NCBI GenBank assembly: GCA_028023455.1
Contig: JAQFVV010006272.1
Coordinates: 1,814,586 to 1,878,585, forward strand
Reading direction: 5' to 3'
Source: Epiperipatus broadwayi
Lineage: Eukaryota > Onychophora > Udeonychophora > Euonychophora > Peripatidae
Length of the DNA: 64,000 nt
Of this stretch, positions 10,305-21,241 are shown piece by piece. Made by a program: the position numbers and the translations under genes. The notes under the pieces are model-generated. The model was not told the origin of the DNA and searched no databases. It saw nothing but the letters and a program-made list of their open reading frames with translations. The number at the start of each line of letters is the position of its first letter. The stretch's first letter is position 1.

Positions 10305-11693
10305 AATTCTAAATTACATAAGCCTGGTGAACCTTTAAGATTGATGATGGATTTTGGTGGAGTACATTATTTTGAAGCAGCCAAATTGGTAAATCAATTA
10401 CTTATAGAATATATTAATTTTGGCTTATATACTATCAATTCTTCTTTCCAATTTATTTCTAAAATTAAAAACATTCAACTTATGAATACATCCACTATGG
10501 CTACTATGGATGTGAAAGAATTATATGGATCTATTAATAGAAAATTATCCATTCAAATAGTGCATGAAAAACTTTTGAGGACACATTGCCCTTTTGATAG
10601 AGTTAAATTTATTGTTGCTTTTCTTTCTTGGCTCGATTTGCACATTTTTACAATCTTTGAAAACAAGTGGTATACTATGAAAGATGGATGGCCAATGGGC
10701 TTACCTGTCAGTGGCATTTTATCTAATGTCTATTTAAATGAATTTGAAAGCTCTATAATACCAAAATATTACAATTCCACTCTTGATTTTACATATATTC
10801 GGTATGTGTATGATATATTTATTATTTCTTCTATGGATAATATTTTACATATACGAGAAGAACTTCAAAGTTTATCTAATTTATCACTTAGCATTGTATA
10901 TGAAAATAATAATAAAGAAATCAAATATCTTGACCTTTCATTATCAAGAAATAATAACTGTATAGATTACAAGATGATAATTAAGCCTTTTGAAATTAGA
11001 AGCTGTATTCACCCTAAATCTAACTCACCTGCATCACATAAATTTGCTGGTTTAAATTCTTTCTTATTTAGAAATTTGCATCTTTGTAAATATGAAGCAG
11101 ACAGAAAAGAAAATCTGAATAATTTTATTAAAGATTTGATGAAAGCAGGTTTTAAACTTTGGTCTATTAAAAATTATATTTCTAAATTCCATAATAAAAT
11201 AAATAGTGTTGTACCATGTGTTCAACTTCCTAGAATTACTAATCCTTACATTTCCAAAATATCTAACAAATTAACTAAAGCATTATTCAATAAGTTTAAA
11301 ATTGGAATTAGAACTCCTCTTAATTCTAATAGATTGATCAACAACTCAAAAGATCATTCATTCACCCCTCATGTAGTTTATTCCATTTCATGTCCTCAAG
11401 AAAAATGTCTTGCTGTATATTATGGTGAAACTAAAGCTACTGTTAATACTAGGCTTGCTCAACACATGTACACTTACAAGAGAGCTCAGAAGAACAACAA
11501 TATATCTTCTGTATTTTTGGAGCATTCCATGAAATCTGGACACAATTTTATTCCTTCCAATCCTGTAATTTTATGCACTGAATCAAATGATCATAAGAGG
11601 AAAATAAAAGAAGCATTCTATATTAATGGAAATATTAATGCTATAAATAGAAAAGACACTTGCTTTGATATATCGAAGAAATGGTCCACGTAA
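10305..11693 (+). CDS. Penelope-like element RT plus GIY-YIG protein, 5'-truncated
   Basis: The frame is open from 10191 to 11693 (500 codons), but Penelope homology starts at KLHKPGEPLRL (residue 41, about 10311), so the upstream 40 codons are probably flanking DNA. RT motif A is MDVKELYGSI with Asp at residue 107. Motif B is PMGLPVSGILSNVYL at 168-182. Motif C reads RYVYDIF where family members have RYVDDxF, so one catalytic Asp is Tyr (codon 10809-10811). The thumb KYLDLSLSRN follows. The C-terminal endonuclease has VVYSISCPQEKC...VYYGET, a conserved Arg and His residues, and N-R-K-D near the end. It is intact in outline, including the Cys pair between GIY and YIG typical of animal Penelopes. 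The RT is probably inactive. Confidence 0.85.
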   Translation, partial: NSKLHKPGEPLRLMMDFGGVHYFEAAKLVNQLLIEYINFGLYTINSSFQFISKIKNIQLMNTSTMATMDVKELYGSINRKLSIQIVHEKLLRTHCPFDRVKFIVAFLSWLDLHIFTIFENKWYTMKDGWPMGLPVSGILSNVYLNEFESSIIPKYYNSTLDFTYIRYVYDIFIISSMDNILHIREELQSLSNLSLSIVYENNNKEIKYLDLSLSRNNNCIDYKMIIKPFEIRSCIHPKSNSPASHKFAGLNSFLFRNLHLCKYEADRKENLNNFIKDLMKAGFKLWSIKNYISKFHNKINSVVPCVQLPRITNPYISKISNKLTKALFNKFKIGIRTPLNSNRLINNSKDHSFTPHVVYSISCPQEKCLAVYYGETKATVNTRLAQHMYTYKRAQKNNNISSVFLEHSMKSGHNFIPSNPVILCTESNDHKRKIKEAFYINGNINAINRKDTCFDISKKWST

Positions 11694-12317
11694 CACGTGC
11701 TAATTTTATATATCTTTGTATATATTTTATTATGTATTTTTATGAAAGCTATGATTATGAGGCATGGATCCTTGAAAACGTTTAGCATATTTTTATTATA
11801 TTTATTTATAACTTCTCTTTTTTAACTTAATTTTTAAGTTAATATTTTTTATATATTAATATAGAATAATTTATATTGGTTTATTAAAAACAGATGTTTT
11901 ATATTACTAGACATATATGTGTGTGCATATGTATTTATTTAATACTATTCACAATTTATATGTGTAAACTAACATTTGATAAAAGTTATATATATATAGT
12001 TTATTGTTTTGAATCTATGGAAATAATATCTTTATTTCTAAGACAAAATCAGAATCATTTATTTGTGCTGTAGAATACATATCATTATTTTCATTTTTTA
12101 TTTCTAATTAATAAGTACATTGATCATAAATTTCTTTGATAGTAGAATAAATTATCTTTTATATGCGTGTATTTGCTCTTCTTCATCTTCAAAGTGATCA
12201 AAGTCCTTGTAATCTCGGACAATAATGGTATTTAGATACATATATAATTAACCTATTCATTCAATAAATTGAAGATTTACTATAGTAAATAGAGGAATTT
12301 AAACTCAGGATCTTCAG
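11694..12317. other. Penelope 3' flank and AT-rich spacer
   Basis: The first few hundred bases are presumably the Penelope 3' UTR, since they follow its stop directly. I could not locate the element's 3' end or a target duplication. No gene seen. Confidence 0.4.
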
Positions 12318-12390
12318 TCTATATGTTGAGATGGAGTGAAGGATGAATATTGACTGAAAATCTTAAGTTCAAATCCTATGTGTGGACATG
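12318..12390 (+). repeat. Possible tRNA-derived SINE head
   Basis: A Pol III promoter-like arrangement: TATGTTGAGATGG resembles box A, and AAGTTCAAATCC about 45 bases later resembles box B (consensus GGTTCRANTCC). Between them is a Lys-tRNA-like TTGACTGAAAATC. Weak and degenerate; the 3' end is not defined. Confidence 0.3.
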
Positions 12391-12811
12391 CAGATGTTTT
12401 CTGCAGAATTATTTCAACTACATACTTTCTTTTATGGATATGATAATTAGTTTGTGGACGGCTAAAGCATTGATGAAGACCAGCATTTGTCATAATGATC
12501 CCAGCATTTTCAATATAGAATTTTTGTATGCATTTACATATGTGCATGCAAATAAAATAGTCATGAATGCTTTTATAATTTGCCCTAAATTTGGCATTGG
12601 CTAGATGATGATTAACTGCAGTTTTATAGTATATCTCTTAATTCTAGTAAACAAAGATTGCCTGATAGTTCTTGAGAAATAATTTTGGTGATGTCATATT
12701 TATCACATGTTTAGTAACTTATAATGACTTTCAATACTGACTTTTACTCATACTCATTGATGATGTGATTATAAGGTTTTGGGGATAATGATTCCCACAA
12801 TCTGTACCATT

Positions 12812-12815
<4 letters not shown>

Positions 12816-12846
<31 letters not shown>

Positions 12847-12880
12847 CCATTGCAATATATATATATATATATATATATAT
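12816..12880. repeat. Two (AT)n runs between CCATT(A/G)CA ends
   Basis: Two perfect AT runs are each preceded by ACCATTACA or ACCATTGCA. The second is followed by GGCAATGG, the reverse complement of the preceding CCATTGC. The AT run therefore sits at the centre of an inverted repeat and looks like an element end or junction. Confidence 0.75.
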
Positions 12881-13320
12881 GGCAATGGTTGGGAACAATT
12901 AGGATACACCAAAAGAATGTGGGGAGATAGAAAACCATCTTCCCCATTTTATATATAATCAAATATAATGAATTCACAACAGATATAGAATAAATGAATA
13001 TCAAGGAAAATGATCCATCAGAATAAACAAACCATAAAATGTATCTGTAGCATTACAAAAGAATAAGTCATTAATCATCAACAATCAACAAAAAATAGTC
13101 AAAAATCAACAGTCAACCTTGTGGGTGAACTTGAAAGGAGTTCACTATAGACAGGCTAATTATATAGCCACTGACAAACTTAGGACAAAAATACAACACA
13201 AAACTGAATGCACATACCTAAGTGCTAATGCATTACTCATAATTTAAAAAAATTAATGCCAAGATACTAAATGCTCTGATCACCCTGTTACTATTAATGT
13301 ACTGGCAAACTATAAACTTA
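12880..13320 (-). repeat. Dispersed SINE-like repeat, copy 1
   Basis: Matches 27276-27890 in patches, best at 13090-13320 against 27640-27885: both share AATCAACAGTCAA(C/T)CTTGTG at one end and CAAACTATAAACTT-type sequence at the other. On the minus strand a tRNA-like core is visible: GTGGCTATATAATTAG as box A and CTTTCAAGTTC as a degenerate box B. The core is clearer in copy 2. The copy abuts a microsatellite and the 3' end of the LINE. Confidence 0.55.
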
Positions 13321-13378
13321 ATAATAATAATAATTGTTGTTGTTGTTGTTGTTGTGGTGGTGGTGGTAGTTGTTGTTG

Positions 13379-13428
<50 letters not shown>

Positions 13429-13485
13429 GTTGTTGTTGTTGTTATTGTTGTGGTTGTTGTTGATGATGATAATAATAATAATAAT
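13321..13485. repeat. (AAT)n, (TTG)n, (TTA)n compound microsatellite
   Basis: Trinucleotide runs change phase several times (AAT, TTG, GTG, TTA, TTG, GAT, AAT). It lies exactly where the 3' tail of the minus-strand LINE should be, so it probably grew from that tail. Long open frames across it encode only homopolymers and are not genes. Confidence 0.85.
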
Positions 13486-13829
13486 TCAATTCAATTTACT
13501 TATTTACCATACAAAACTACAGCATAAAGCCAATTACAGAATTACATCATAACAAATATACAGTAATATACATAAATGAGTATAAATGACAAATTATTAA
13601 TACGATTATATGCCATATTTCTATAAAAGATAATTAACACATTTAAAAATCTAAAGTAAAAATATTTTCATTAGTAAAATAATAAGTATAGATAATAATT
13701 CATTCATTCACTAATTTTCGTGCCAAACACCAGCATATAGACAATTATCATTAACACATTAATAATAATAAATAAATAAAAGCGATAAATATAAGGTACA
13801 TAATAAAAAAACAACAAACAATTTAACAA

Positions 13830-13863
<34 letters not shown>

Positions 13864-15916
13864 AAACAAAATCAAGTTAAACCTATCAAACCTGGCATTT
13901 AAATTTAATAACATTACAAAATTGATTATAATCTAAATTGAAGTGATTAATATTACTACAAATCTGATTTTATAATGATGGTAGCCTAAATAAAACAGAA
14001 AATTTAAGAACACTGGAATGATAAGTTTTAATGTAACGAACAGAAGCAGACTGAGTATCATGAACATGAGATCTAATTATAATAGTAGAAATTGTGTCAG
14101 ATTAAATAACTATTTTATTAACAATTTTATAAAATATTTAAGATCTCTATATTGTCTTCTAGAAGAAAGATAAACAACAAATTTATTTCCCAGAGAAACA
14201 TATTTGGAAAACTTATTAGACACTGATTGTAATAAATTGCATCCCTATTTAGAGCTAGGATTCCAAATGATTGAACAATATTCAATGATGGGAAGAACCA
14301 ATGATAAAAATAATTTAAATTTTGTATCACCACTGAAATGATAACCAAATCTTAGAATGGTACCTATAATTTTTAAAGCCTTATCAATAATCATTTCTAA
14401 ATGAGGAAGAAAGGATCCATTGCTAGAAGATATAACTACCAAATCTTTTTGGGATTCAAAAGAAATAATTTTGTGAGAATTAATAAAATTTTAAAAAAAA
14501 GTAAAACTTCAGATTTTTTAGAGTATGAGACTAAGGAACATTTACTGAAATTAAGTCATATTATTTAGATCATACCAAGCACTAAAATTATCTATATCCT
14601 TTTGAAGAAAAGTGCAATCAAACACTGATATGATTCTTCTAAAGATTTTACAGTCATCAGCATAGCATAAAAGAGAAGATTTTAAACAATCCTTAAGATC
14701 ATTCATATAAATGATAAAAAGTCTAGGTGCTAAAATACTACCCTGAGGAACTCCCAAATTACATTTAAAATTAGATGAAATAGCATTAATAAATATGATA
14801 TATGCAGTACAACCATGAAGAAAGGATTGAAACCAATAAACAAGTTTAGTAGAAAAACCCATTTGATATAATTTATGAAGAAAAATACTGTGGTCTACTT
14901 TATCAAAAGCTTTTGATAAATCAAAATAAATAACATCATGTCTCTGCTGGTCCTCAGTTGCATGTGCTATATGATCATATAAATTGTTAGCAAACTAGTT
15001 TCTACAGATCTATTAGGTATCAAACCATGCTATGAAGAAGAAATGAGTTTACTAACATCTAAAATAGTTTTATTATAAACACACCTCTCAAAAATTCTAG
15101 CAATAGTGTGTAAAACAAAAATAGGACTATAGTTATTAGCACAATAACATGAGCCATTCTTAAAAATTGGGACCATTTTGGCACACTTAAGAACATTAGG
15201 AAAAACACAAGAATTCATTGATAGACTAAAGATAAATGCAAAAGGCACTGCAATAAATTCAGCTAGCCCTTTGTAAATAAATGAAGGAATATTATTATTT
15301 CCCAAACTAAAATGAATTTTAAGTCACTTAATAGCTATAACAACATCATCCTTAGAAATATGGTCAATCATACAATGAACAGTTGGAGAATTACAAAATA
15401 ATAATGCATTATTTGAAGATTCATGTGATAAATGTATATCAACAAAATGTTTGGAAAAGTAATTTGCACTTAAAGTGAAACCATAAGTAGCTTGAAACCT
15501 TTTCTTACCCAAACCAGACTTATTAATAAAATTCAAAAATTCTTTAGGGTTAGAAGAAATATTAACCTCATTTTTTCTAATAAAATTCTGCAAATCTCTT
15601 TAATAAACATGCTTAATCAATCTTCTGAAATTAATAAAATTATTATAAAAAAAAGATATTCAGTGTTTTAAAATAAATTTATGATAATAAGACTTCCTTT
15701 TAATATAATCTTAATAAGAGTGCATGAAAACCAAGAAGGAAAGCTCTTATAAAAAGACCTCTTATTGGACATATACAAATCAATAAAACCATTGAGAATC
15801 TTTAAAAACCCATCCAAACAATGATTTACATCATGATAAGAATATAAAAAATTCCAATTAACCTTAAAAAAGTTTCTACAAAAATCAACATAATTACCCT
15901 TCCCATAAACCTTTCT
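13486..15916 (-). pseudogene. LINE (Jockey/CR1-type), 5'-truncated, RT-coding relic
   Basis: Read on the minus strand from 15916 down. 15919-15668 gives the linker after the endonuclease (LKILNGFIDLYMSNKRS...FPSWFS, like the VPxKxxxxxxPWxxxE region). 15593-15324 gives NPKEFLNFINK and a block like that preceding RT. 15305-15030 gives RT N-terminal motifs (KCAKMVPIFKNG...NNYSPI, corresponding to KxAxVxPIFKxGxxxxxxNYRPI). 14862-14551 gives GVPQGSILAPRLFIIYMNDL and SLLCYADDCKIF, the catalytic YADD intact. 14442-14245 gives the thumb (IIEYCSIIWNPSSK). Stops and frameshifts separate these blocks. A (TAG)n run marks the truncated 5' side and the compound microsatellite marks the 3' tail. A second copy lies at 32460-33563. 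Confidence 0.85.
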
Positions 15917-15921
15917 CAAAA

Positions 15922-15995
<74 letters not shown>

Positions 15996-16035
15996 TCATT
16001 ATTATTATTATTATTGTTATTATTATTGTTGTTGT
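15917..16035. repeat. (TAG)n and (TTA/TTG)n microsatellite
   Basis: About 25 TAG units followed by TTA and TTG units, directly at the 5' truncation point of the LINE. Confidence 0.9.
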
Positions 16036-16170
16036 TGTAATTACTAATAATAATGTGTATAAAATGCAGTGCATAGCAACACCAATAAACCCTACATCAA
16101 TAAAACTAACCATTATGCTCTAATCTATCTCAGGAAGCAAAAACTCTATGAACTGTTATTATGAACAAGA

Positions 16171-16312
16171 GATTAATAAATATAATAGATTATTGTAATT
16201 TATTTTACAATAACATTATAAGATAATTAGAAAAGAATAGAGATTAATAAATATAATAGATTATTGTAATTAATTTTACAATAACATTATAGGATAAATT
16301 AGAAAAGAATAC
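16171..16312. repeat. 71-bp tandem duplication
   Basis: Two head-to-tail copies of a 71-bp AT-rich unit beginning GATTAATAAATATAATAGAT, differing at a few positions. Confidence 0.85.
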
Positions 16313-18180
16313 CTAAAACTCTAAGCTCTACTGAAATCAAATCACATACATTGTCATTTCATGGCACAGATAGCTGAGAACAATAAAGACATTAACATTA
16401 GAACATTTTTAAACAATTATTTAATAAATTAACTTTTTAATAATAAGCAAAAATGATATGATAATATGAATATTCAAACTTATTCATTTTATTAAAAATA
16501 TATAGTTTCATAAAAATTATAATTAAGCAGTTGATTTTTATTCATTAAATTAACTTTTTCTTTCATTAATTTATTTACTTAAATAACAAAAACTGGATGA
16601 ACAACTTTTCCATAATCAGACATAACAATCTTTAACTTAGTTTAATAAACCCTTTGTTAAGTTTTGGAGAGAAAATCAAATTTTAAAAAAAACATATTGC
16701 AAAAGAAATTTTAAATTTAATAAAATAAAATTTTAAAAAAAAACTATTATTACGAAGAGAAAAATTAAATGGATTTTAATAAAATATATTAAATTTTTAA
16801 AAATTATTCAAAATTATCAATTATGACTTTTATTAATTAAAAAAAAACTTTTTAACTATGAATAAAAATATAATGTGCGCATAAAGCAAAATACTCTTTA
16901 ACTATGGATTTAAATTTCTTTGAAGTCCTTTGCAATTATAATTTCATTTTTTCCAGGCAATTTTTCTTGAAAGTTTCTATGAGATGTACATGGGTAATTT
17001 GTACCTTTTTAATATGCAGTATTTTCAGATTAACAAACAACAAAAATTTATCTGTTTTCTTTCCAATAAAATTTCCAGGTGAGACTAACACAGATTCTCA
17101 AATTCTTGGTTGGTGAAAGAGTTGCAGATATCGGGGGCATTCCCCCCCTCTCCTTTATATTTTAATCCAGTGAAGTAGGTTACATGAAGAAAGATTGTTT
17201 GGTTTTTAGCTAAACTTACCACATGATTTTCATTGTAAAAAACATTATAACTAAACTCATAGTCTGCTAATACAGTTTCAAAAACATGTATGATTTCTGC
17301 TTTTTTGTTTTAGCAGCTGTGACAGGAACTTCTTTTTTCCTATTGTCTTCTTCAGGGGCTGGATTATGACTAATTGCTTTTCACAAGACACTTAAGAGTT
17401 TGTGGTTTACCCACACTCTTAATTTTGAAACAATCCTGGCTTCAACAATCCCAATTCTGTCTCCACCATGACAAAATTTAGTAAAAACCAATTTAGTCAC
17501 TTTTTAGAGAACAATTATTGAGCTATTTCCCCTCTTCAACATTGACTATGAAAAACAAATCAAAAACTTAAATTAGAATCATAAAATTTGTGATATTCCT
17601 TTTTGATTTACAAATTTTCTTGTCAAAAAAAACAAGATAATCCATTAACTGCACAGATTTGATAACAACTGCTTGTTGTATTGAAGAGAAATAAAAAACA
17701 ATAACTCTGATTAATTAAAGTAAAATTTAACAAAATGTTAAAATCTTATTTTTTTTTCAAAATATTCTTATACCAAAACTTTCTCTCTTAAAATGTTAAT
17801 ATTAAAATTAATAAATACTTTATTGAAGAGAATTTTTTTTCTCTTAGTACATATTTTAAAATATAAAATCAACTGATAATGAGATAAAATTATTGAAGAC
17901 AGAAAACAAAAGAAATTATTTATCTAAATCTAGAGTTTTCTCTCTTTATTACATATTAAAATATTATGTTTCAAAAAATGTTTGAAATTATTTTTAAAAA
18001 ATTGTCTACACTTTTCCAATTACATGTTGGGAAGAAAAAACATTTAATTAAATGAACAACCCATTATTAACAAACATGTAGGAAAACTAATATTTCCCCC
18101 TGAATTAATTAATTTTAAACCTAAGTAGCATGCTGCAAACTATTCTTGTTATTTTTAATACAGCAATGGAGCCAAATGGC
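16313..18180. other. AT-rich stretch, no gene seen
   Basis: Mostly long A or T runs. A less AT-rich patch at about 17060-17500 resembles parts of 28860-29230 in composition and short words, possibly an old shared repeat, but no coding block could be supported. Confidence 0.45.
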
Positions 18181-18191
18181 TATATATATAT

Positions 18192-18251
<60 letters not shown>
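18180..18251. repeat. (AT)n microsatellite at the left edge of LTR element 2
   Basis: About 70 bp of nearly pure AT ending directly at the LTR start TGAAGC. The right end of the same element at 27048 also meets an AT run. Confidence 0.9.
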
Positions 18252-18253
<2 letters not shown>

Positions 18254-18802
18254 AAGCAATGGATATGAAGTCCCCTCACAGCCTCCTTAAACTTAATGAG
18301 TATTGTAGGCCTGAATTAAGTTTATAGTCCAATATCAGCAGGGTTTTGCATTTAGATATTTTGTTTTAAATATTCCATTCTAAGATTAGATTTCTGTTAA
18401 TAAAAATTGCTTGTAAAATCTATTAGTCAAACATATATATGTCAAGCATATATATATCACTTAATGCAAAATTCTGCTGAAATAAAATACTTATTCTATT
18501 AAAAGGAATAAGAATGTATTTTTCTTTTTAAATCTTGTTCAAATATTTAGTATGATTTGATTTTGAGATAAGCCCGCCAACATTTTCTAAAAGAATGTAT
18601 ATTTTTAATTAATTGGCCCATTCAAGGCAAATTAAAGATGGCCTTCTCTTTCTTTTTTAATTAATAAAATTCAAAGTTTAAAGAAAGAAATTTAGAGTAA
18701 AAAAGTAAAGGTTATTTTTAGAAAATGTTACCTTGAAACAAAGAAGCATGGTGGCTTATCAAGATCTAAGACCATACAAACAATAAAAGGTGGCTGACAA
18801 AG

Positions 18803-18814
18803 AGGGTATAAATA
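18803..18814 (+). promoter_or_regulatory. TATA box of 5' LTR
   Basis: GGGTATAAATAG, repeated as GGGTATAAATAG in the 3' LTR near 25611. Conservation in both LTRs and position after about 550 bp of U3 support a Pol II core promoter. Confidence 0.65.
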
Positions 18815-18994
18815 GTAAGTGAGAACAAAAGACTTGGTTATTTAGAGTTTTCTTGCTGGCATTCAGATTTCTCTTTGGAGAACTCTCAGATTTTGTCAAA
18901 TTTTATTCCAAAAAGTTATACAACTGTCGTCTTCAAAATCATGGAGAAGTTTGAACATGCTCAAGGTAAAAGTAATATGAATTTGATGGATTCT

Positions 18995-19965
18995 GTAAAA
19001 TACCTTGACATATGTGTTAGCAAAAATATAGATAAGCTGGACAATCAAATGGTAGTCAAACCTTTGGAAGTAAGAGCCTTGACAAACCCTAATTCTTACA
19101 TGCCGCACTCACACAAACTTGCAGCCCTCTCTTCATTCATGTTTAGGAACCATAACTTGTGCAAATATGAGGCAGGTAAAAGAAAAAATCTCATTAATTA
19201 TATAACTGATTTAAGGAAAATAGGACACTTATTCATCCATCAACAGAAAAGTCAACAAATTTTTCTATAAAATAAACCACAACCACAAGAAAGAAAACAA
19301 ACCAAGAATCTTAATCCCATACGTTCACTCTACAGCTAAAAGCCTTATCAATCAACTATCATGTGACTGTGAAGTCGCTTTCCATTCACCTCCCCACACC
19401 AATAGACTGAAAAATAATACCAAAGACAGGATCAAACCTGAACTCACCCCTCAAGTTGTGTACAAAATTACCTGCCCCCCAAAAAATTGTACGGCAACAT
19501 ATTATGGAGAGACCAAAACTAACATTGCCACCAGAGAAGCTCAATACCGATACCTTTACAATAAAACCAAAACAAAGTATGAAGGTAATTCGATTTTTGT
19601 CCAACATGAGAAAAACTCTGGACATGCTTCTCTACCTACCACAGCCAGTGTCATTTGTTCTGAAACAAACGACACCAAACGTAAAGTTAGGGAAGCTTAC
19701 TTCATTGCGGCTGACCCATCGGCAATCAACAGAAGAGAGGCCTGCTATTCCCTATCTCGTAAATGGTTCATGTATCATCTGCACATATATTTGCATAGTT
19801 TTACAGTTATTAACAGAATAACTCAACATGAATATGGGACTGTAGACTGTCCTGAAAGCGCTTGGCAGTAAAAAAAATTTTGACAATTTAATAATAGCTT
19901 CATTACCTGTGCACAGAGTACATACATATATTAATTTATTTAAGCATTAATGAAGTAAAATCTTA
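18995..19965 (+). pseudogene. Penelope-like element fragment nested in the 5' LTR
   Basis: Absent from the 3' LTR, where GATGGATTCT joins ACTATGCTTGG directly. The insert starts inside the RT thumb (KYLDICVSKN, then VKPLEVRALTNPNSYMPHSHK, then FMFRNHNLCKYEAGKRKNL) and, after a frameshift near 19260, runs through the GIY-YIG domain at 19440-19780 (VVYKITCPPKNCTATYYGET, R, H, then INRREACYSLSRKW). This is 5' truncation, as usual for Penelope copies. The same blocks occur in the element at 10.3 kb, but the sequence is clearly a different family. The first ORF runs in frame from LTR sequence (MENSQ... at 18875) into the thumb, which could be chance. Alternatively, the 3' LTR lost this segment by deletion. 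Confidence 0.8.
19458..19871 (+). CDS. GIY-YIG endonuclease domain of the nested Penelope fragment
   Basis: 137 codons open from GTG at 19458; no true start is expected, as this is the C-terminal piece of a larger protein. It has the Cys pair CPPKNC between the GIY-like VYK and YYGET, then R-x-A-Q-Y in place of the usual R-x-x-x-H, then FVQHEKNSGH, and near the end SAINRREACYSLSRKW. Likely non-functional, since the RT is absent. It may still fold. Confidence 0.7.
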   Translation: MYKITCPPKNCTATYYGETKTNIATREAQYRYLYNKTKTKYEGNSIFVQHEKNSGHASLPTTASVICSETNDTKRKVREAYFIAADPSAINRREACYSLSRKWFMYHLHIYLHSFTVINRITQHEYGTVDCPESAWQ

Positions 19966-21222
19966 ACTATGCTTGGCTAGGCAAATAAATAGCTTTGCCT
20001 ATCGCCAAGGTTCCTAAATACCATTAAAATGCCTTAGTATCCACTCAACAGTCATCTGAACTCTGTGCCGTGTCTGTAGGACTTTTCATAAAAGCATGCT
20101 ACTTATATCCATTTTCCTTGTCCGGACAAATACCTATCAATGGTCGGATCAAGCCACGAACGCTGTAGGAAACATGACCAAGGTACCAGGATGGCAACCG
20201 TATCTCTCCATTGAACTATTTACTTTCTACCCTTTTGATAATACCTTTTAAATTGCATTATTGCATTATATTTTTGAATTGTTTGATTTAATGATATTTA
20301 TAACGTAATTATTTCTTTCGACTAGCCTTAGATATATATATGTGTGATCATCTATATTTAACCTTTTTTCCTTCGCTATTCTTCATTACTAACATGTATA
20401 AATATTTTGTATTCCATTGCGGTTAAGTTTAAAAGTTAACTTTTTTTTCATTTAAAATCTCTTTCCAATTTTATTTATGTTTCTAAATTCCATACGAGTA
20501 AGTTTCCTTTGTTTGCCAACTTTATCTCCTCGATAACGCCTCTTTTGTCTGCCACTAGCTTATTATGTATATCAGAGTTAGCTATATACATTTTAAATAA
20601 TTTTTAAACTCTGTTTCTAGCACAAAGCAATTAGAAAATGCTTTGTGAAAGATTTTTATTATTGTACTTTATCGAGGAGACTCGAGTTGACAATTTTATT
20701 AAAATTGGGAAGAAAAGACTTAGACCGCAAAAATATTATATCGTTTAATCTGTTTTCATTGTCTAATTAGTTTTCCATTAATTTAGGAAAATAGCGGAGG
20801 CCATTAAGTCATTATTCATATATTAAAGTCATTAATTAAATATCTATTATTTAACTAAAAAGCTTCAGTTTTCTAATTTTATTTTAATGTTTTATTGTTA
20901 CTTTTCCAATGATCCAGGCATGCAAAACACACATTTCTTAGTACTTTGCACATTTAACTATTTAGCTCCGTAGGTGTTCCCATCCATGTCTCTACCTTTG
21001 TTGCTAAGCATTGTGGCCGGTGAGAAAATAATTTATGTTTGGCTCAGATAATGTTGTTTGTTCGTAATTAGCCTCGAGAATAGGCAAATAGGGCAGAGGT
21101 CATAGTATTCTTGATTTAATATCTCGCATATGGATGGCCTCGAGGTACTTTCGCCTAGTATTCGAACTGGGTTAAACCAACATACATCTGACTGTCACAG
21201 TTAAATTCTTTTTTCCACATTA

Positions 21223-21241
21223 TGGTCGCCCATCGTGTGGC
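21223..21241 (+). promoter_or_regulatory. Probable primer-binding site, tRNA-Lys-like, degenerate
   Basis: TGGTCGCCCATCGTGTGGC resembles the tRNA-Lys(1,2)-type site TGGCGCCCAACGTGGGGC with one inserted T and two substitutions. It lies 23 bases after the point where the LTRs stop matching and 3 bases after CCACA at 21219, a plausible true LTR end. Confidence 0.45.

Larger units (their letters stand above)
18252..21199 (+). repeat. 5' LTR of element 2 (contains Penelope insert)
   Basis: Matches the 3' LTR on both sides of the insert at 18995-19965. GGGTATAAATAG at about 18803-18814 is a good TATA box, placing transcription start near 18840 and leaving a long transcribed R-U5. AAGGTAAAAG at about 18964 is a splice-donor-like site that is lost in the 3' LTR (AAGCTAAAAG). 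Similarity to the 3' LTR stops at 21199. The LTR may really run to CCACA at 21219, three bases before the primer site, with the last 20 bp missing from the 3' copy. Confidence 0.82.

Noticed and set aside
13297-13552. Long hydrophobic poly-Val/Ile and poly-Leu open frames
   Set aside because: They are translations of the trinucleotide microsatellite.
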